Source: JAVBLF01 sp031553675
Lineage (GTDB): Bacteria; Bacillota; Clostridia; Christensenellales; CALWSW01
Direction of reading: 5' to 3'
Length of the DNA: 32,060 nt
Assembly (NCBI GenBank): GCA_031553675.1
Contig: JAVBLF010000116.1
Span: 1-32,060, forward strand
In this document: piece after piece, positions 7,485-15,261 of the stretch
How positions within the stretch are numbered: position 1 is the stretch's first letter
Layout: the number at the start of each line of letters is the position of its first letter
Program-made: the position numbers and the translations under genes
Notes under the pieces: model-generated
Database searches by the model: none
Told to the model about the DNA's origin: nothing
What the model saw: only the letters and a program-made list of their open reading frames with translations

Positions 7485-9307
7485 TGGCCTCGAAAGCCAA
7501 GCAAAAAGCCAAGGAGCAGCAAAACGTCGCACTGCGCCAATTTCGAGACGCTAACCTCATGGTCGAGCGGCATCCGATCTTCGCGCCTCTGACGCGCTTT
7601 GCGCACATCGGGCGCCACGAACGTCAGGCATATCCTACGCAGGGGATGGTGCTGGTGTTTTCGAACGGCGATCTACACTGCCATCCCAAAGTGCGCGCGG
7701 AAACGGATGTTTGGGCGCGCGCAATCGCCCATTGCCTGCTGCATCTGGGCATGGAACACTTCGTCGAAAAGAAGGAACAGCGTTTGTGGAATTTCGCTTG
7801 CGATCTGGTCGTCGAAAAATTCTTAAACGATCTCAAGTTTGGCAAGCCGCCCTATCCACACGACTTGCCTTCCGGCATCTCGACGGAAGAACGGCTCTAC
7901 GAGCGTTTTTTGCAGGACGGCATCCCCGTTGCGTTCACAAACTTTGGCATGGCGGGCGAAAACGTCATGGATATGCGCTTTGCCGAGGCCGACAACATGT
8001 ATCACTTTTACCGCAATGTGCCCAAATCGTGGGCGTCTGTCTTCGCTGCGGGGTTGAACGACGCCGTGCAAAGCGCCGTCAGTGTCGCTGCGGGCTATGC
8101 GGAATCCTTGCATGCGCAAGACAATTCGTCGTCCATGACCCAAGCCGCGCGCGCCAAACGTTGGTTTATCTCCAGCTATCCCTTGCTCGGCGCGATTGCC
8201 GCCAACTTCAAGCTGATCGAAGATCCCTTGGTCTGTCAGCGCATGGACATTTCCATCGCGGCTGTGTCCTGCCAAATGCAAGAAATCTACATGAACCCTG
8301 CCGCTTTGCTCACGGACGAAGAATGCCGCTTTGTCATGGCGCACGAATTTCTGCATGCCGCGCTGCGTCACGACGCCCGCCACGCTTGGCGCGACGCCTA
8401 TTTGTGGAACGTCGCCTGCGATTATGTGATCAACGGTTGGCTGACGGAGATGGGCCTCGGGGAAAGGCCGGTCGGTTTGCTTTACGACGAACAGTTCAAG
8501 GGCCTCAACGCCGAAGCGGTCTACGATCGCATCGCCACCGACATGCGGCGTTACCGCAAGTTGGCGACGCTGCGCGGTGTCGGTCTGGGCGATGTGCTCC
8601 CGGGCGACGAGCGTTGGTGGGAGCGCAGCGATGGCGTCGATCTCGACGCGTTCTACCGTCGCTCGCTGGGACAAGGGCTTAGCTACCACGAAGAACAGGG
8701 GCGCGGATACCTGCCCGAAGGCTTGATCGAAGAGATCCGCGCGCTCAGCCAGCCGCCGATTCCTTGGGATGTCGAGCTGGCGCGATGGTTCGATGAGCAG
8801 TTCATCCCCTTGGAGAAAACGCGCTCTTACGCGCGCCCCAGCCGCCGCCAGTCCTCGACGCCCGACATCCCGCGCCCAAACTGGATCGTCTCACAGGCAT
8901 CGCTCGACGGCCGCACCTTCGGCGTCGTGCTGGACACCTCCGGTTCGATGGATCGCGCCTTGCTCGCGGCTGCACTCGGCACGATCGCCAGCTACAGCAT
9001 GGCGCGTGACGTTCCCGCAGCACGCGTGGTTTTTTGTGACGCTGAGGCCTACGATCAAGGTTACATGAAACCCGAAGACATTGCGGGAACCGTCAAGGTC
9101 AAGGGTCGCGGAGGCACCATCTTGCAGCCGGGCATCGATCTGCTGGAACAGGCGGATGACTTTCCGGAAGACGCTCCGCTTTTGATCATCACGGACGGAT
9201 ATTGTGAAGACCGCCTCATTCTGCACGGTCGCGAGCACGCTTTCTTGATTCCGATGGGCGCGCAGTTGCCCTTCGTGCCGAAAGGCAAAGTGTTTCGCGT
9301 CAGATAA
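7484..9307 (+). CDS. DUF2201-like metallopeptidase/VWA protein with duplicated N-terminal module
   Basis: A 607-residue protein. Residues about 235-350 form a putative metallopeptidase domain with HEFLH (287-291), a further His296, and YLWNVACDYVINGWL. Residues about 478-607 are a VWA-like domain with the MIDAS start DTSGS (484-488). Residues about 30-145 repeat the metallopeptidase module in degenerate form: HCLLH (83-87), His92 and RLWNFACDLVVEKFL, so the catalytic Glu is Cys while the three His positions are kept. Domains of this type (DUF2201_N plus a VWA-like C-terminus) are usually paired with MoxR ATPases, as here. Whether the intact site cleaves anything is not known. No signal peptide is seen, so it is cytoplasmic. 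Confidence 0.85.
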   Translation: MASKAKQKAKEQQNVALRQFRDANLMVERHPIFAPLTRFAHIGRHERQAYPTQGMVLVFSNGDLHCHPKVRAETDVWARAIAHCLLHLGMEHFVEKKEQRLWNFACDLVVEKFLNDLKFGKPPYPHDLPSGISTEERLYERFLQDGIPVAFTNFGMAGENVMDMRFAEADNMYHFYRNVPKSWASVFAAGLNDAVQSAVSVAAGYAESLHAQDNSSSMTQAARAKRWFISSYPLLGAIAANFKLIEDPLVCQRMDISIAAVSCQMQEIYMNPAALLTDEECRFVMAHEFLHAALRHDARHAWRDAYLWNVACDYVINGWLTEMGLGERPVGLLYDEQFKGLNAEAVYDRIATDMRRYRKLATLRGVGLGDVLPGDERWWERSDGVDLDAFYRRSLGQGLSYHEEQGRGYLPEGLIEEIRALSQPPIPWDVELARWFDEQFIPLEKTRSYARPSRRQSSTPDIPRPNWIVSQASLDGRTFGVVLDTSGSMDRALLAAALGTIASYSMARDVPAARVVFCDAEAYDQGYMKPEDIAGTVKVKGRGGTILQPGIDLLEQADDFPEDAPLLIITDGYCEDRLILHGREHAFLIPMGAQLPFVPKGKVFRVR

Positions 9308-9335
9308 ACGAGCGCAACATTACACGTAAAAAACA

Positions 9336-9365
9336 AGCGGCGTACCTTCACGGAACGCCGCTTTT
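9336..9365. terminator. bidirectional intrinsic terminator
   Basis: AGCGGCGT (9336-9343) pairs with ACGCCGCT (9355-9362). There is TTT on the plus side and a run of A (TTTTTT on the minus strand) on the other side. It separates the convergent VWA and SRPBCC genes. Confidence 0.85.
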
Positions 9366-9381
9366 CAAATCAGCTTCTACC

Positions 9382-9816
9382 TCAGATCTGAAGGCCGGTG
9401 CGCAACGTATGCACGCCGTTTTCCAAAAAGGCTTTCAAACAGGTGAGCATGTAGGTCCAGCCCTCTTTGTTGCCCACCAGTTGATTCGTCAGATCATCGC
9501 CCGGAATCCAGCCCGTTTCGCGCACCTCGACGAGGGTCCCGCCCGCCTCCGGATGAAACCGCATGTCCACCGTGCGCATCGCTTCTCCCTCCCCCCAGCG
9601 GAACACAATCCGCTCGCCGGGGCGGGCTTCGTCAACCCAAATCTCTACCGTCGCGCCATACTCCGCGTAGGTGAGCGAGACGTGCTCGCCCGCCATCCAG
9701 CGCGTGGAGCTTGTGGAAAACCAGAACTTCCCGATCTTTTCGGGGTCGGCGAACGCTTCAAAAACGTCCAAAGCCGGGCGAGCGATCCGCATTTTGGTGA
9801 TCAGTTCGATGCTCAT
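9382..9816 (-). CDS. SRPBCC (AHSA1-like) domain protein
   Basis: A 144-residue single-domain protein of the START/Bet v1-like SRPBCC superfamily, nearest the AHSA1 group: an opening RIARPALDVFEAFADPEKIGKFW, a middle strand with RIVFRWGEGEAMRTVDMRF, and a C-terminal helix around GWTYMLTCLKAFLENG. These proteins form a hydrophobic ligand pocket, but most bacterial members have no known ligand. The ATG has GGAGGG upstream. It lies 146 bp after the BCCT carrier gene on the same strand, with no clear terminator between them, so it may be co-transcribed with the quaternary-amine genes. A functional link is not shown. Confidence 0.85.
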   Translation of the reverse strand: MSIELITKMRIARPALDVFEAFADPEKIGKFWFSTSSTRWMAGEHVSLTYAEYGATVEIWVDEARPGERIVFRWGEGEAMRTVDMRFHPEAGGTLVEVRETGWIPGDDLTNQLVGNKEGWTYMLTCLKAFLENGVHTLRTGLQI

Positions 9817-9962
9817 GGCGACCCTCCATCCTTGGCAATTGTCTGCCTCTTTTTTGTCCCTTCTGTCATCGATGGTTTAGCGTACACAAGCGCATACGGC
9901 TTTCCGATCCTCGCCCATAGAAGCGCGTCCGGCGGGCTTCGGCTTGTGGGGCGACGATTGCG

Positions 9963-11504
9963 TTATTCCACTTCTTTGTCATTTCGAAACATTCGCACGC
10001 TGCTGATCATCAAGATGACGTTGACGACTATGAGCGGAAGTCCCGCGACGATGGAAGCGGTTTGCAGCGCTTCGAGCGAACCCGTTTTCCCGCCCGATAA
10101 CTCGTCGACGAGCATGAGCCCCACGGAGACAGCCATGCAGACGATCGCCCACAGCAAGCGATGCCAGCGCGGCGGCTGCTCGTTACCGGACAGCGTTTTG
10201 GTGCACACGGATGCGAGTACGTAGGCGGACGAATCGATGGTCGTCGCGAGAAAGACAAAGCTCAGGATCACGAATATGACGATGACCACTGGGGAAAATG
10301 GCAGGCTACGCAGGATCGCCATGATGCCAGCGTTGCGCCCTTCGCTCTGTAAAATGGCGTTGAGATCCAAAGCGCCCGTCTGCTGCAAGTGCAGCGAGTA
10401 GCCGCCAAAAACGCCGAAGCACAGCCAGCATCCGAGCGTACCCCAGATCAGTTCGCCGAGGATGACCTGTCGAATGGTCCGCCCGCGCGAGGTTCGCGCC
10501 ACGAACAAGCCCATCATCGGCATGTAGGCCAGCCACCAGCCCCAATAGAAGATCGTCCAGTTTTCCGGAAATCCACCGTTGCGTATCGGGTCGGTCCAGA
10601 GGCTCATGCGGGCAAAGCGTTCGAGCATCAGGCCCACGCTGTTGGTTTCCATCTTCAAGATAAACGCCGTCGGCCCCGCAAACAGAATGAATGCGACGAA
10701 AACGGCGGCCAGGGCGACGTTGAAATCGCTGAGCATCTTGATGCCCTTGTCCAAGCCGCGAAACACACTGGCGCCGAAGAGCAAAAGCCAAAACAGAAGG
10801 ATCGCGAGCCGCACCACGAGGTCGTCTTTGACGTGCAACACTTGACTAACGATATGCGACAACAATGGCGCGCCGATCCCCAGGGCCGTTCCGATGCCGC
10901 CCAGAATCCCGAAAATAATCAGCACGTCGATCAAAACCTTGATCTTACCTGCGTGGCGGCGCGGCAAAATGGGGGCGCAGGCCGCGCTGATGCGCAGGCT
11001 TTTTTCGCCGCGGTTGTGGATCATGTAGGCTACACAGACGGAGGCCGGCACGTAGAGCGCCCAGGCGCTGATGCCCCAATGGTATTGGCCGTACATGTGC
11101 GCGTACTCGTAGGCTTCCGGTGAAAGGGGGGCAATGTTGAAAGGCGGGGCGCCCAAATAGTAGATCGGCTCCATGAAGCCCAAGATCAAGATGCCCGTCC
11201 CGATGCCGGACGTAAACATCATGCCCGCCCATGAAAACTCGCTGTACTGTTTGACGGCGTCCTGTCCGCCCAATTTGATGCGGCTGTATTTGCTCGAAGC
11301 CAGCCAAAACATAAAAACAAAGCATGCGACGTGGATCCAGAGGTAGGCCCAACCCAACTGGCCCGTACAAAAGGCAAACATGAAGCGGATGGCGCTTTTC
11401 GACGACGTGGGAAACAAAGTGAGCGCGACGATGATGGCTAAGATGATGAGCAGGGAGGGCCAAAATACGTGTTGATCGACAGTCGCAAAGGGTTTCTTTT
11501 TCAT
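9963..11504 (-). CDS. BCCT-family betaine transporter
   Basis: A 513-residue carrier from the ATG at 11504; a longer frame to GTG 11567 lacks a ribosome site and runs into a terminator, whereas GGAAG lies 8 nt before ATG 11504. It has the 12-helix BCCT pattern. The family signature in the eighth main helix is canonical: WTIFYWGWWLAYMPM followed by ARTSRGRTIRQ, keeping three of the Trp of the betaine box (the fourth is Tyr). The third helix has the glycine-rich GIGTGI run found in sodium-coupled betaine carriers. Glycine betaine or a similar quaternary amine is the likely substrate. It sits downstream of the MttB-family gene and probably feeds it. Confidence 0.92.
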   Translation of the reverse strand: MKKKPFATVDQHVFWPSLLIILAIIVALTLFPTSSKSAIRFMFAFCTGQLGWAYLWIHVACFVFMFWLASSKYSRIKLGGQDAVKQYSEFSWAGMMFTSGIGTGILILGFMEPIYYLGAPPFNIAPLSPEAYEYAHMYGQYHWGISAWALYVPASVCVAYMIHNRGEKSLRISAACAPILPRRHAGKIKVLIDVLIIFGILGGIGTALGIGAPLLSHIVSQVLHVKDDLVVRLAILLFWLLLFGASVFRGLDKGIKMLSDFNVALAAVFVAFILFAGPTAFILKMETNSVGLMLERFARMSLWTDPIRNGGFPENWTIFYWGWWLAYMPMMGLFVARTSRGRTIRQVILGELIWGTLGCWLCFGVFGGYSLHLQQTGALDLNAILQSEGRNAGIMAILRSLPFSPVVIVIFVILSFVFLATTIDSSAYVLASVCTKTLSGNEQPPRWHRLLWAIVCMAVSVGLMLVDELSGGKTGSLEALQTASIVAGLPLIVVNVILMISSVRMFRNDKEVE

Positions 11505-11551
11505 GATGCGCACTTCCTTCCTGGATGCAGATCCGCTCGTCGTCAAGCTTG

Positions 11552-11589
11552 ATGAAAAAGTAGACACGTTGGTGTTCCGTGTCTACTTT
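11552..11589 (-). terminator. intrinsic terminator after the MttB-family gene
   Basis: A perfect 12-bp inverted repeat, AAAGTAGACACG (11557-11568) and CGTGTCTACTTT (11578-11589), over a 9-nt loop; on the minus strand it is followed by more T (TTTTT in all). It lies 90 bp after the methyltransferase stop and 48 bp before the BCCT start, so it could end transcription or make it partial. Confidence 0.75.
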
Positions 11590-11678
11590 CCCTATCAAGC
11601 GGGACTCCATGTCGCACTTGTCATTCAGGTATCGCGGGCGATCGCGGGCATGGCGCGCTGGAGGACCGCCAGGCTTTT

Positions 11679-13103
11679 TTACGCGTTGAGCACCGAAGCC
11701 ATGTAGGCTTGCAGGTCCTTGTCCAGTTCCGAATCGATGAGGGTTTCGGGGGCCCGTGCCAGGATGTTCACATACTTCTCATGCGCGCGCTCGACGATCG
11801 TCTTGCAGCCCTTCGATTCCCACTCGCCGTGGCTGTCCCAATCGGAGATGCTGGGGGTCCAGCGATCGCGGAAGCCTTCGAAGGTGCTGTCGTGCATGAT
11901 GTATTCGCCGTGGTGGCCGACTTCCTGAATCGCTTCCGTCGAGAAGGAATAGTCGTTGCCCTGGAAGCCCTTGGCGATGTGGTAGACGCGCTCGATGATC
12001 TCGGTGTCCATGATGAATTTCTCGAAGCTGACCGACATCAAGAAATCGAGCACGCCGAGGCATTCGTTGTGGAACATGGCGCCGCCCAGAACCGAAAGCA
12101 AGAAGTTCTGCATGGTTTCGAAACCGGCCTGGTAGTCGGGCACCTTGGCGTCGGTCATGCCGGACATGTGGCGCACGGGCAGTTTGTAGAAATCTTTGCC
12201 GAGCTGGAAGTTGGCGATGTTGATCATCAGGCCTTCCGGCGTGCCCGTGCAGTAGGTTCCTTTTTTCATGAAGCCCGCGGTGGAGCCGGGCGAATAGATG
12301 ACCGGCGCATTCGGGTTCGTCAGCTTCGAGAGCGCGATGCCAGAAAGGATCTCCGCATTTTGCAGGATCACGGTCTCCATCAGGCTGATCGGGCCCGAGA
12401 TGCCCGCCAGGATGCAGGGAAGAACGGCGACGATCTGGTTGCGGCTCGCATAGCCCATGATCGTGTCGCAGACGTCGGGCGACCACTTGAGGGGGCTGAG
12501 CGGGTTGGCGCCGATGTGCGCGCAGTGGTGGTCTTCGAGGAATTTGTCCTTGCCGAAGGACATTTCGTACATGTTCAGCGTATGGTCGATGTAGGTGCGG
12601 TTGTTGACGAATCCGATGATCGGCTTGTCGGTATGCTTGATGGTTTCGTACATCATGACCAGGTGTTTTTCTTTTTCGTTCAGGTCATAGATGTCGATCG
12701 GATAGGTGCCGGTGATCGTACAGACATCGGTCGCCTGGCAGAGCTTCTGCATGTTGATGTAGTCCTGGCGCGTGCCCGGACGGCGCGTGCCGTCCATCTC
12801 TTTGACAAAGCAGGGACCGACGCCGGGTTGCACGATCTGTTGCTCTCCGACGACGACGCTGTTTTTCGGGTTGCGCGCCGTATACGGGAAGGTCTTCGTG
12901 CAATGGGACAGAACGGATTCGATGTCCTTGTCGCTATAGAAGACGGTTTGCCCCTCGACCTTGACGCCGTGTTTGCGGCAAATGTCCAACGCTTCTTCCG
13001 AGTGGTAGATTACGCCTGTTTCGCGGAGCACCTTCATCGATGCGTCATGGATTTTTTGCAAGTCTTCCTTGGCGACCATTTCGACTTTCGGGAAAAAGCT
13101 CAT
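11679..13103 (-). CDS. MttB-family (non-pyrrolysine) quaternary amine:corrinoid methyltransferase
   Basis: A 474-residue member of the trimethylamine methyltransferase (MttB) superfamily. Supporting segments are the N-terminal KIHDASMKVLRETGVIYH, the core GFMKKGTYCTGTPEGLMIN, then MSGMTDAKVPDYQAGFET and SFEKFIMDTEIIERV. The frame is uninterrupted and has no internal UAG, so it is of the pyrrolysine-free kind, whose characterised members use glycine betaine (MtgB), proline betaine (MtpB), L-carnitine (MtcB) or gamma-butyrobetaine. These pass one methyl group to a Co(I) corrinoid protein. AGGAGGAG precedes the ATG. It lies 51 bp after the CaiT-like carrier gene on the same strand. No corrinoid protein (DxHxxG) or RamA-type reactivase is encoded nearby. 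Substrate cannot be fixed from sequence. Confidence 0.92.
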   Translation of the reverse strand: MSFFPKVEMVAKEDLQKIHDASMKVLRETGVIYHSEEALDICRKHGVKVEGQTVFYSDKDIESVLSHCTKTFPYTARNPKNSVVVGEQQIVQPGVGPCFVKEMDGTRRPGTRQDYINMQKLCQATDVCTITGTYPIDIYDLNEKEKHLVMMYETIKHTDKPIIGFVNNRTYIDHTLNMYEMSFGKDKFLEDHHCAHIGANPLSPLKWSPDVCDTIMGYASRNQIVAVLPCILAGISGPISLMETVILQNAEILSGIALSKLTNPNAPVIYSPGSTAGFMKKGTYCTGTPEGLMINIANFQLGKDFYKLPVRHMSGMTDAKVPDYQAGFETMQNFLLSVLGGAMFHNECLGVLDFLMSVSFEKFIMDTEIIERVYHIAKGFQGNDYSFSTEAIQEVGHHGEYIMHDSTFEGFRDRWTPSISDWDSHGEWESKGCKTIVERAHEKYVNILARAPETLIDSELDKDLQAYMASVLNA

Positions 13104-13154
13104 GTAAATCTCCTCCTCATATCGTGTGAAACTGAGAATCGGTGGACATCGAAG

Positions 13155-14750
13155 TTAGGCCTTTTGTTCTTCGGGGGCAGACTGGCGAGATTCGAGACGT
13201 TCCCGCGCTTCGGAGGCTTCTCGTATCTCTTTGCCCCACGTGTTCTTGATATCCTTGAAGAAGGCGGCGACGATCAGCACGATGATGATGAGCGTCGGCA
13301 CCGAAGCGATGATGGTGATGCTCTGCGAGACCTTGATGCCACCCATGTAGACCAGAGCGATCGCGATCGCGCCCAATGCCAGCGACCAGAATATGCGCAC
13401 CCAGATGGGCGGTTCGCCGTCCTTGGGCGAGAGCTTGCCCGTGACCATGGCGAGCGTGTAGGTGCCGCCATTGAGCAGGGTTTGCATCGAGATGTAGCCG
13501 TAGACCATCAGGCAGGGCATCAGGAACTTGGCGAGCGGGAACTGCTGCCAAATGGCGACAATGGCTTCGCCCTGGCCGCTGCTCTTCATGATTTCCGCGA
13601 TCGGAACCGTGCCCGCGTTGAGAATGTGCATCGAGTAGTTGGAAAATACCATGAAGAATACCCAGCTCCCGGCGGTCGATGCGATCAGGGAGCCGAGGAT
13701 GAATTCACGCACCGTACGGCCGCGTGAGATGCGTCCCAGGAAGAGCGCCGATTGCAGGGCAAGCGCCACATACCAGGCATAGTAGAATATCGACCAATCT
13801 TGCGGGAGGCGCGATTGGAAGTGGGGGTCGGTCGTCATGGTCATCTTGAAGAAATTGCTGAACAGATGGCCGAGTGTGTCCGTAAACGTGTTGAGGATGT
13901 AAGAGGTGGGGCCTGCAAAGAGCAGGAAGAGCAGGAGCGCGAAGCCGAAATAGACGCGGATGTCGCTCAGAAGCTTGATGCCCTTTTTGAGGCCCAAGTA
14001 GAGCAAGCCAGCCATGCAGACCGACCAGGAGAGAATGATGATCGCGTCCATCTCCAGAGAGTGCTCCAGATTGAACACTTTGCCCGTCACGGCGGACATG
14101 GTCGGCACGTTGACGCCCAAGCAGGTGGCCATGCCGCCGATCAGCCCGACGACGAAGAAAACGTCGATGACCTTTCCGAGCCAGCCGTTGACCATTTTTT
14201 CCGGCAAGAAGGGCGCGCAGGCCGAGCTGGGCCGAACGATGTCGCGCTTTTTGACGAAGAACGAATAGGCAAAGGCGAGCCCGATGAAGATGTAAATCGC
14301 AAAGACGAAGAAGCCCCAGTTGATCAGCGGGTAAGCCAGCGCCCACGGTTTGGCCGCATTGGAAAAAGGTTCGATGCCAAAAGGCGGCGTCTGCATGTAG
14401 TAGAAATACTCGATTGTGCCCCAGGTCAAAACCCCCAGGCCGGCGAATCCGGTGAAGATCATGCCCAGCCAGGAGATCGTGCTGAACTCGGGTTTTTCAT
14501 TTCCAAGCCGCTTTTTTCCATAAGGCCCGAACGCGAAAAAGAGGCAGACTCCCAAGACAGCCAGGAGCAACCATTCGTAGACCCATCCGATCGTGTCCGT
14601 GATAAAGGCAAAAGCCCCTACCATTGAGGCTTGCGCTTTGTCCGGATCGCGGAATACCCAGATACAGAACAGGACCACGATCACAAGGGAAGGAAAAAAG
14701 ATGGCGGACTCGATACCAGGGATCCCTTTTTTGCTTGGTTTGTTGTTCAT
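13155..14750 (-). CDS. CaiT-like BCCT carrier
   Basis: A 531-residue BCCT carrier from ATG 14750, which has GGAGGT 6 nt upstream (GTG 14756 is too close to it). It differs from the neighbouring carrier and resembles the carnitine/gamma-butyrobetaine antiporter CaiT: TIEYFYYMQTPPFGIEP, VKKRDIVRPSSACAPFLPEK, and a C-terminal YTLAMVTGKLSPKDGEPP. The third helix reads GFAGLGVL rather than the sodium-carrier GIGTGI. The signature helix reads WSIFYYAWYVALALQSALF, with Tyr or Leu in place of three box Trp, followed by the conserved GRISRGRTVRE. It probably carries a bulkier betaine or exchanges substrate for product. It is the first gene after a strong promoter and long leader, and heads the MttB unit. 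Confidence 0.9.
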   Translation of the reverse strand: MNNKPSKKGIPGIESAIFFPSLVIVVLFCIWVFRDPDKAQASMVGAFAFITDTIGWVYEWLLLAVLGVCLFFAFGPYGKKRLGNEKPEFSTISWLGMIFTGFAGLGVLTWGTIEYFYYMQTPPFGIEPFSNAAKPWALAYPLINWGFFVFAIYIFIGLAFAYSFFVKKRDIVRPSSACAPFLPEKMVNGWLGKVIDVFFVVGLIGGMATCLGVNVPTMSAVTGKVFNLEHSLEMDAIIILSWSVCMAGLLYLGLKKGIKLLSDIRVYFGFALLLFLLFAGPTSYILNTFTDTLGHLFSNFFKMTMTTDPHFQSRLPQDWSIFYYAWYVALALQSALFLGRISRGRTVREFILGSLIASTAGSWVFFMVFSNYSMHILNAGTVPIAEIMKSSGQGEAIVAIWQQFPLAKFLMPCLMVYGYISMQTLLNGGTYTLAMVTGKLSPKDGEPPIWVRIFWSLALGAIAIALVYMGGIKVSQSITIIASVPTLIIIVLIVAAFFKDIKNTWGKEIREASEARERLESRQSAPEEQKA

Positions 14751-15036
14751 GAACACACCTCCGTTTTATTTGCGCTATCAGGGCACTTGCCCAAAATCAT
14801 CTTGGCCGCCCATGCAGGCAACATGGCGTGCATTGCCCATACCAACGGCCGAACGCCTTGCATGGGATTGCGCAAGTCGCCTGAAACGCTGTTTGTATGG
14901 GTATGAAAACGAATGGCAGTTCAAACGTGCCTTGGCATAAATCGGTATCAAAATACAAACCACTATCGCATGGCTTTTGTAAAAACGGATTTGGTAAATT
15001 ATTAACCTTGCAAAATCGATATAGAATCTTGGGCAC
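14751..15036 (-). promoter_or_regulatory. long structured leader of the CaiT-like/MttB unit
   Basis: There is no gene between 14751 and 15261. From the predicted start near 15034 the minus-strand leader is about 285 nt. It contains an imperfect inverted repeat across about 14778-14890: the outer arms share TCAGG and CACTTGC-like blocks, and the inner arms are CCCATGCAGGC (14811-14821) and GCCTTGCATGGG. A rival pairing, CCCATAC with GTATGGG, is also possible. The first transcribed bases (TGCCCAAGAT) can pair with ATTTTGGGCA about 40 nt before the start codon, and GGGCACTTG occurs at both ends (14781-14789 and 15031-15039). I recognise no known riboswitch in it. Confidence 0.45.
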
Positions 15037-15040
15037 TTGT

Positions 15041-15069
15041 ATTATATGTGACGGCAAGCACGCTGTCAA
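15041..15069 (-). promoter_or_regulatory. consensus sigma-A promoter for the CaiT-like/MttB unit
   Basis: On the minus strand TTGACA (15069-15064), exactly 17 bp, then TATAAT (15046-15041): a perfect vegetative promoter. The start point would be near 15034. Confidence 0.8.
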
Positions 15070-15175
15070 GCTAGCCAATTATTGATCAGATGGCTTTCGG
15101 ATTGAGATCTTGGCCTCTTGTTATGGCGCGGCTTGCGAATGCATGCCCAGAGTGTCGCCTACAAATTCAAGGTGC

Positions 15176-15211
15176 AAAAAAATCAGCCCCCGGAAGCTTT
15201 GTCCGAGGGCT
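15176..15211 (-). terminator. intrinsic terminator of the L,D-transpeptidase gene
   Basis: On the minus strand AGCCCTCGG (15211-15203) pairs with CCGGGGGCT (15193-15185) over 9 nt, followed by GATTTTTTT. It lies 50 bp after the stop codon. Confidence 0.9.
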
Positions 15212-15261
15212 TTTGCGATTCACCGTTCCATTTTGGGGCTTACGGCCAACGGCTGCATGTG

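Noticed and set aside
6165..7532. 455-codon minus-strand open frame opposite the MoxR gene
   Set aside because: The MoxR frame has intact Walker motifs and coupling to the next gene; this frame is a shadow.
11679..13103. Pyrrolysine-containing MttB
   Set aside because: There is no in-frame UAG in the gene, so it is the pyrrolysine-free type.
11709..13727. 672-codon plus-strand open frame opposite the MttB gene and the end of the CaiT-like carrier gene
   Set aside because: It spans two well-recognised minus-strand genes; its composition (runs of Asp, Val, Arg, His) is typical of antisense reading in GC-rich codons.
14751..15040. Cobalamin riboswitch in the leader of a corrinoid-linked operon
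   Set aside because: No GCCACUG-type box or other B12-box pattern is visible on the minus strand.
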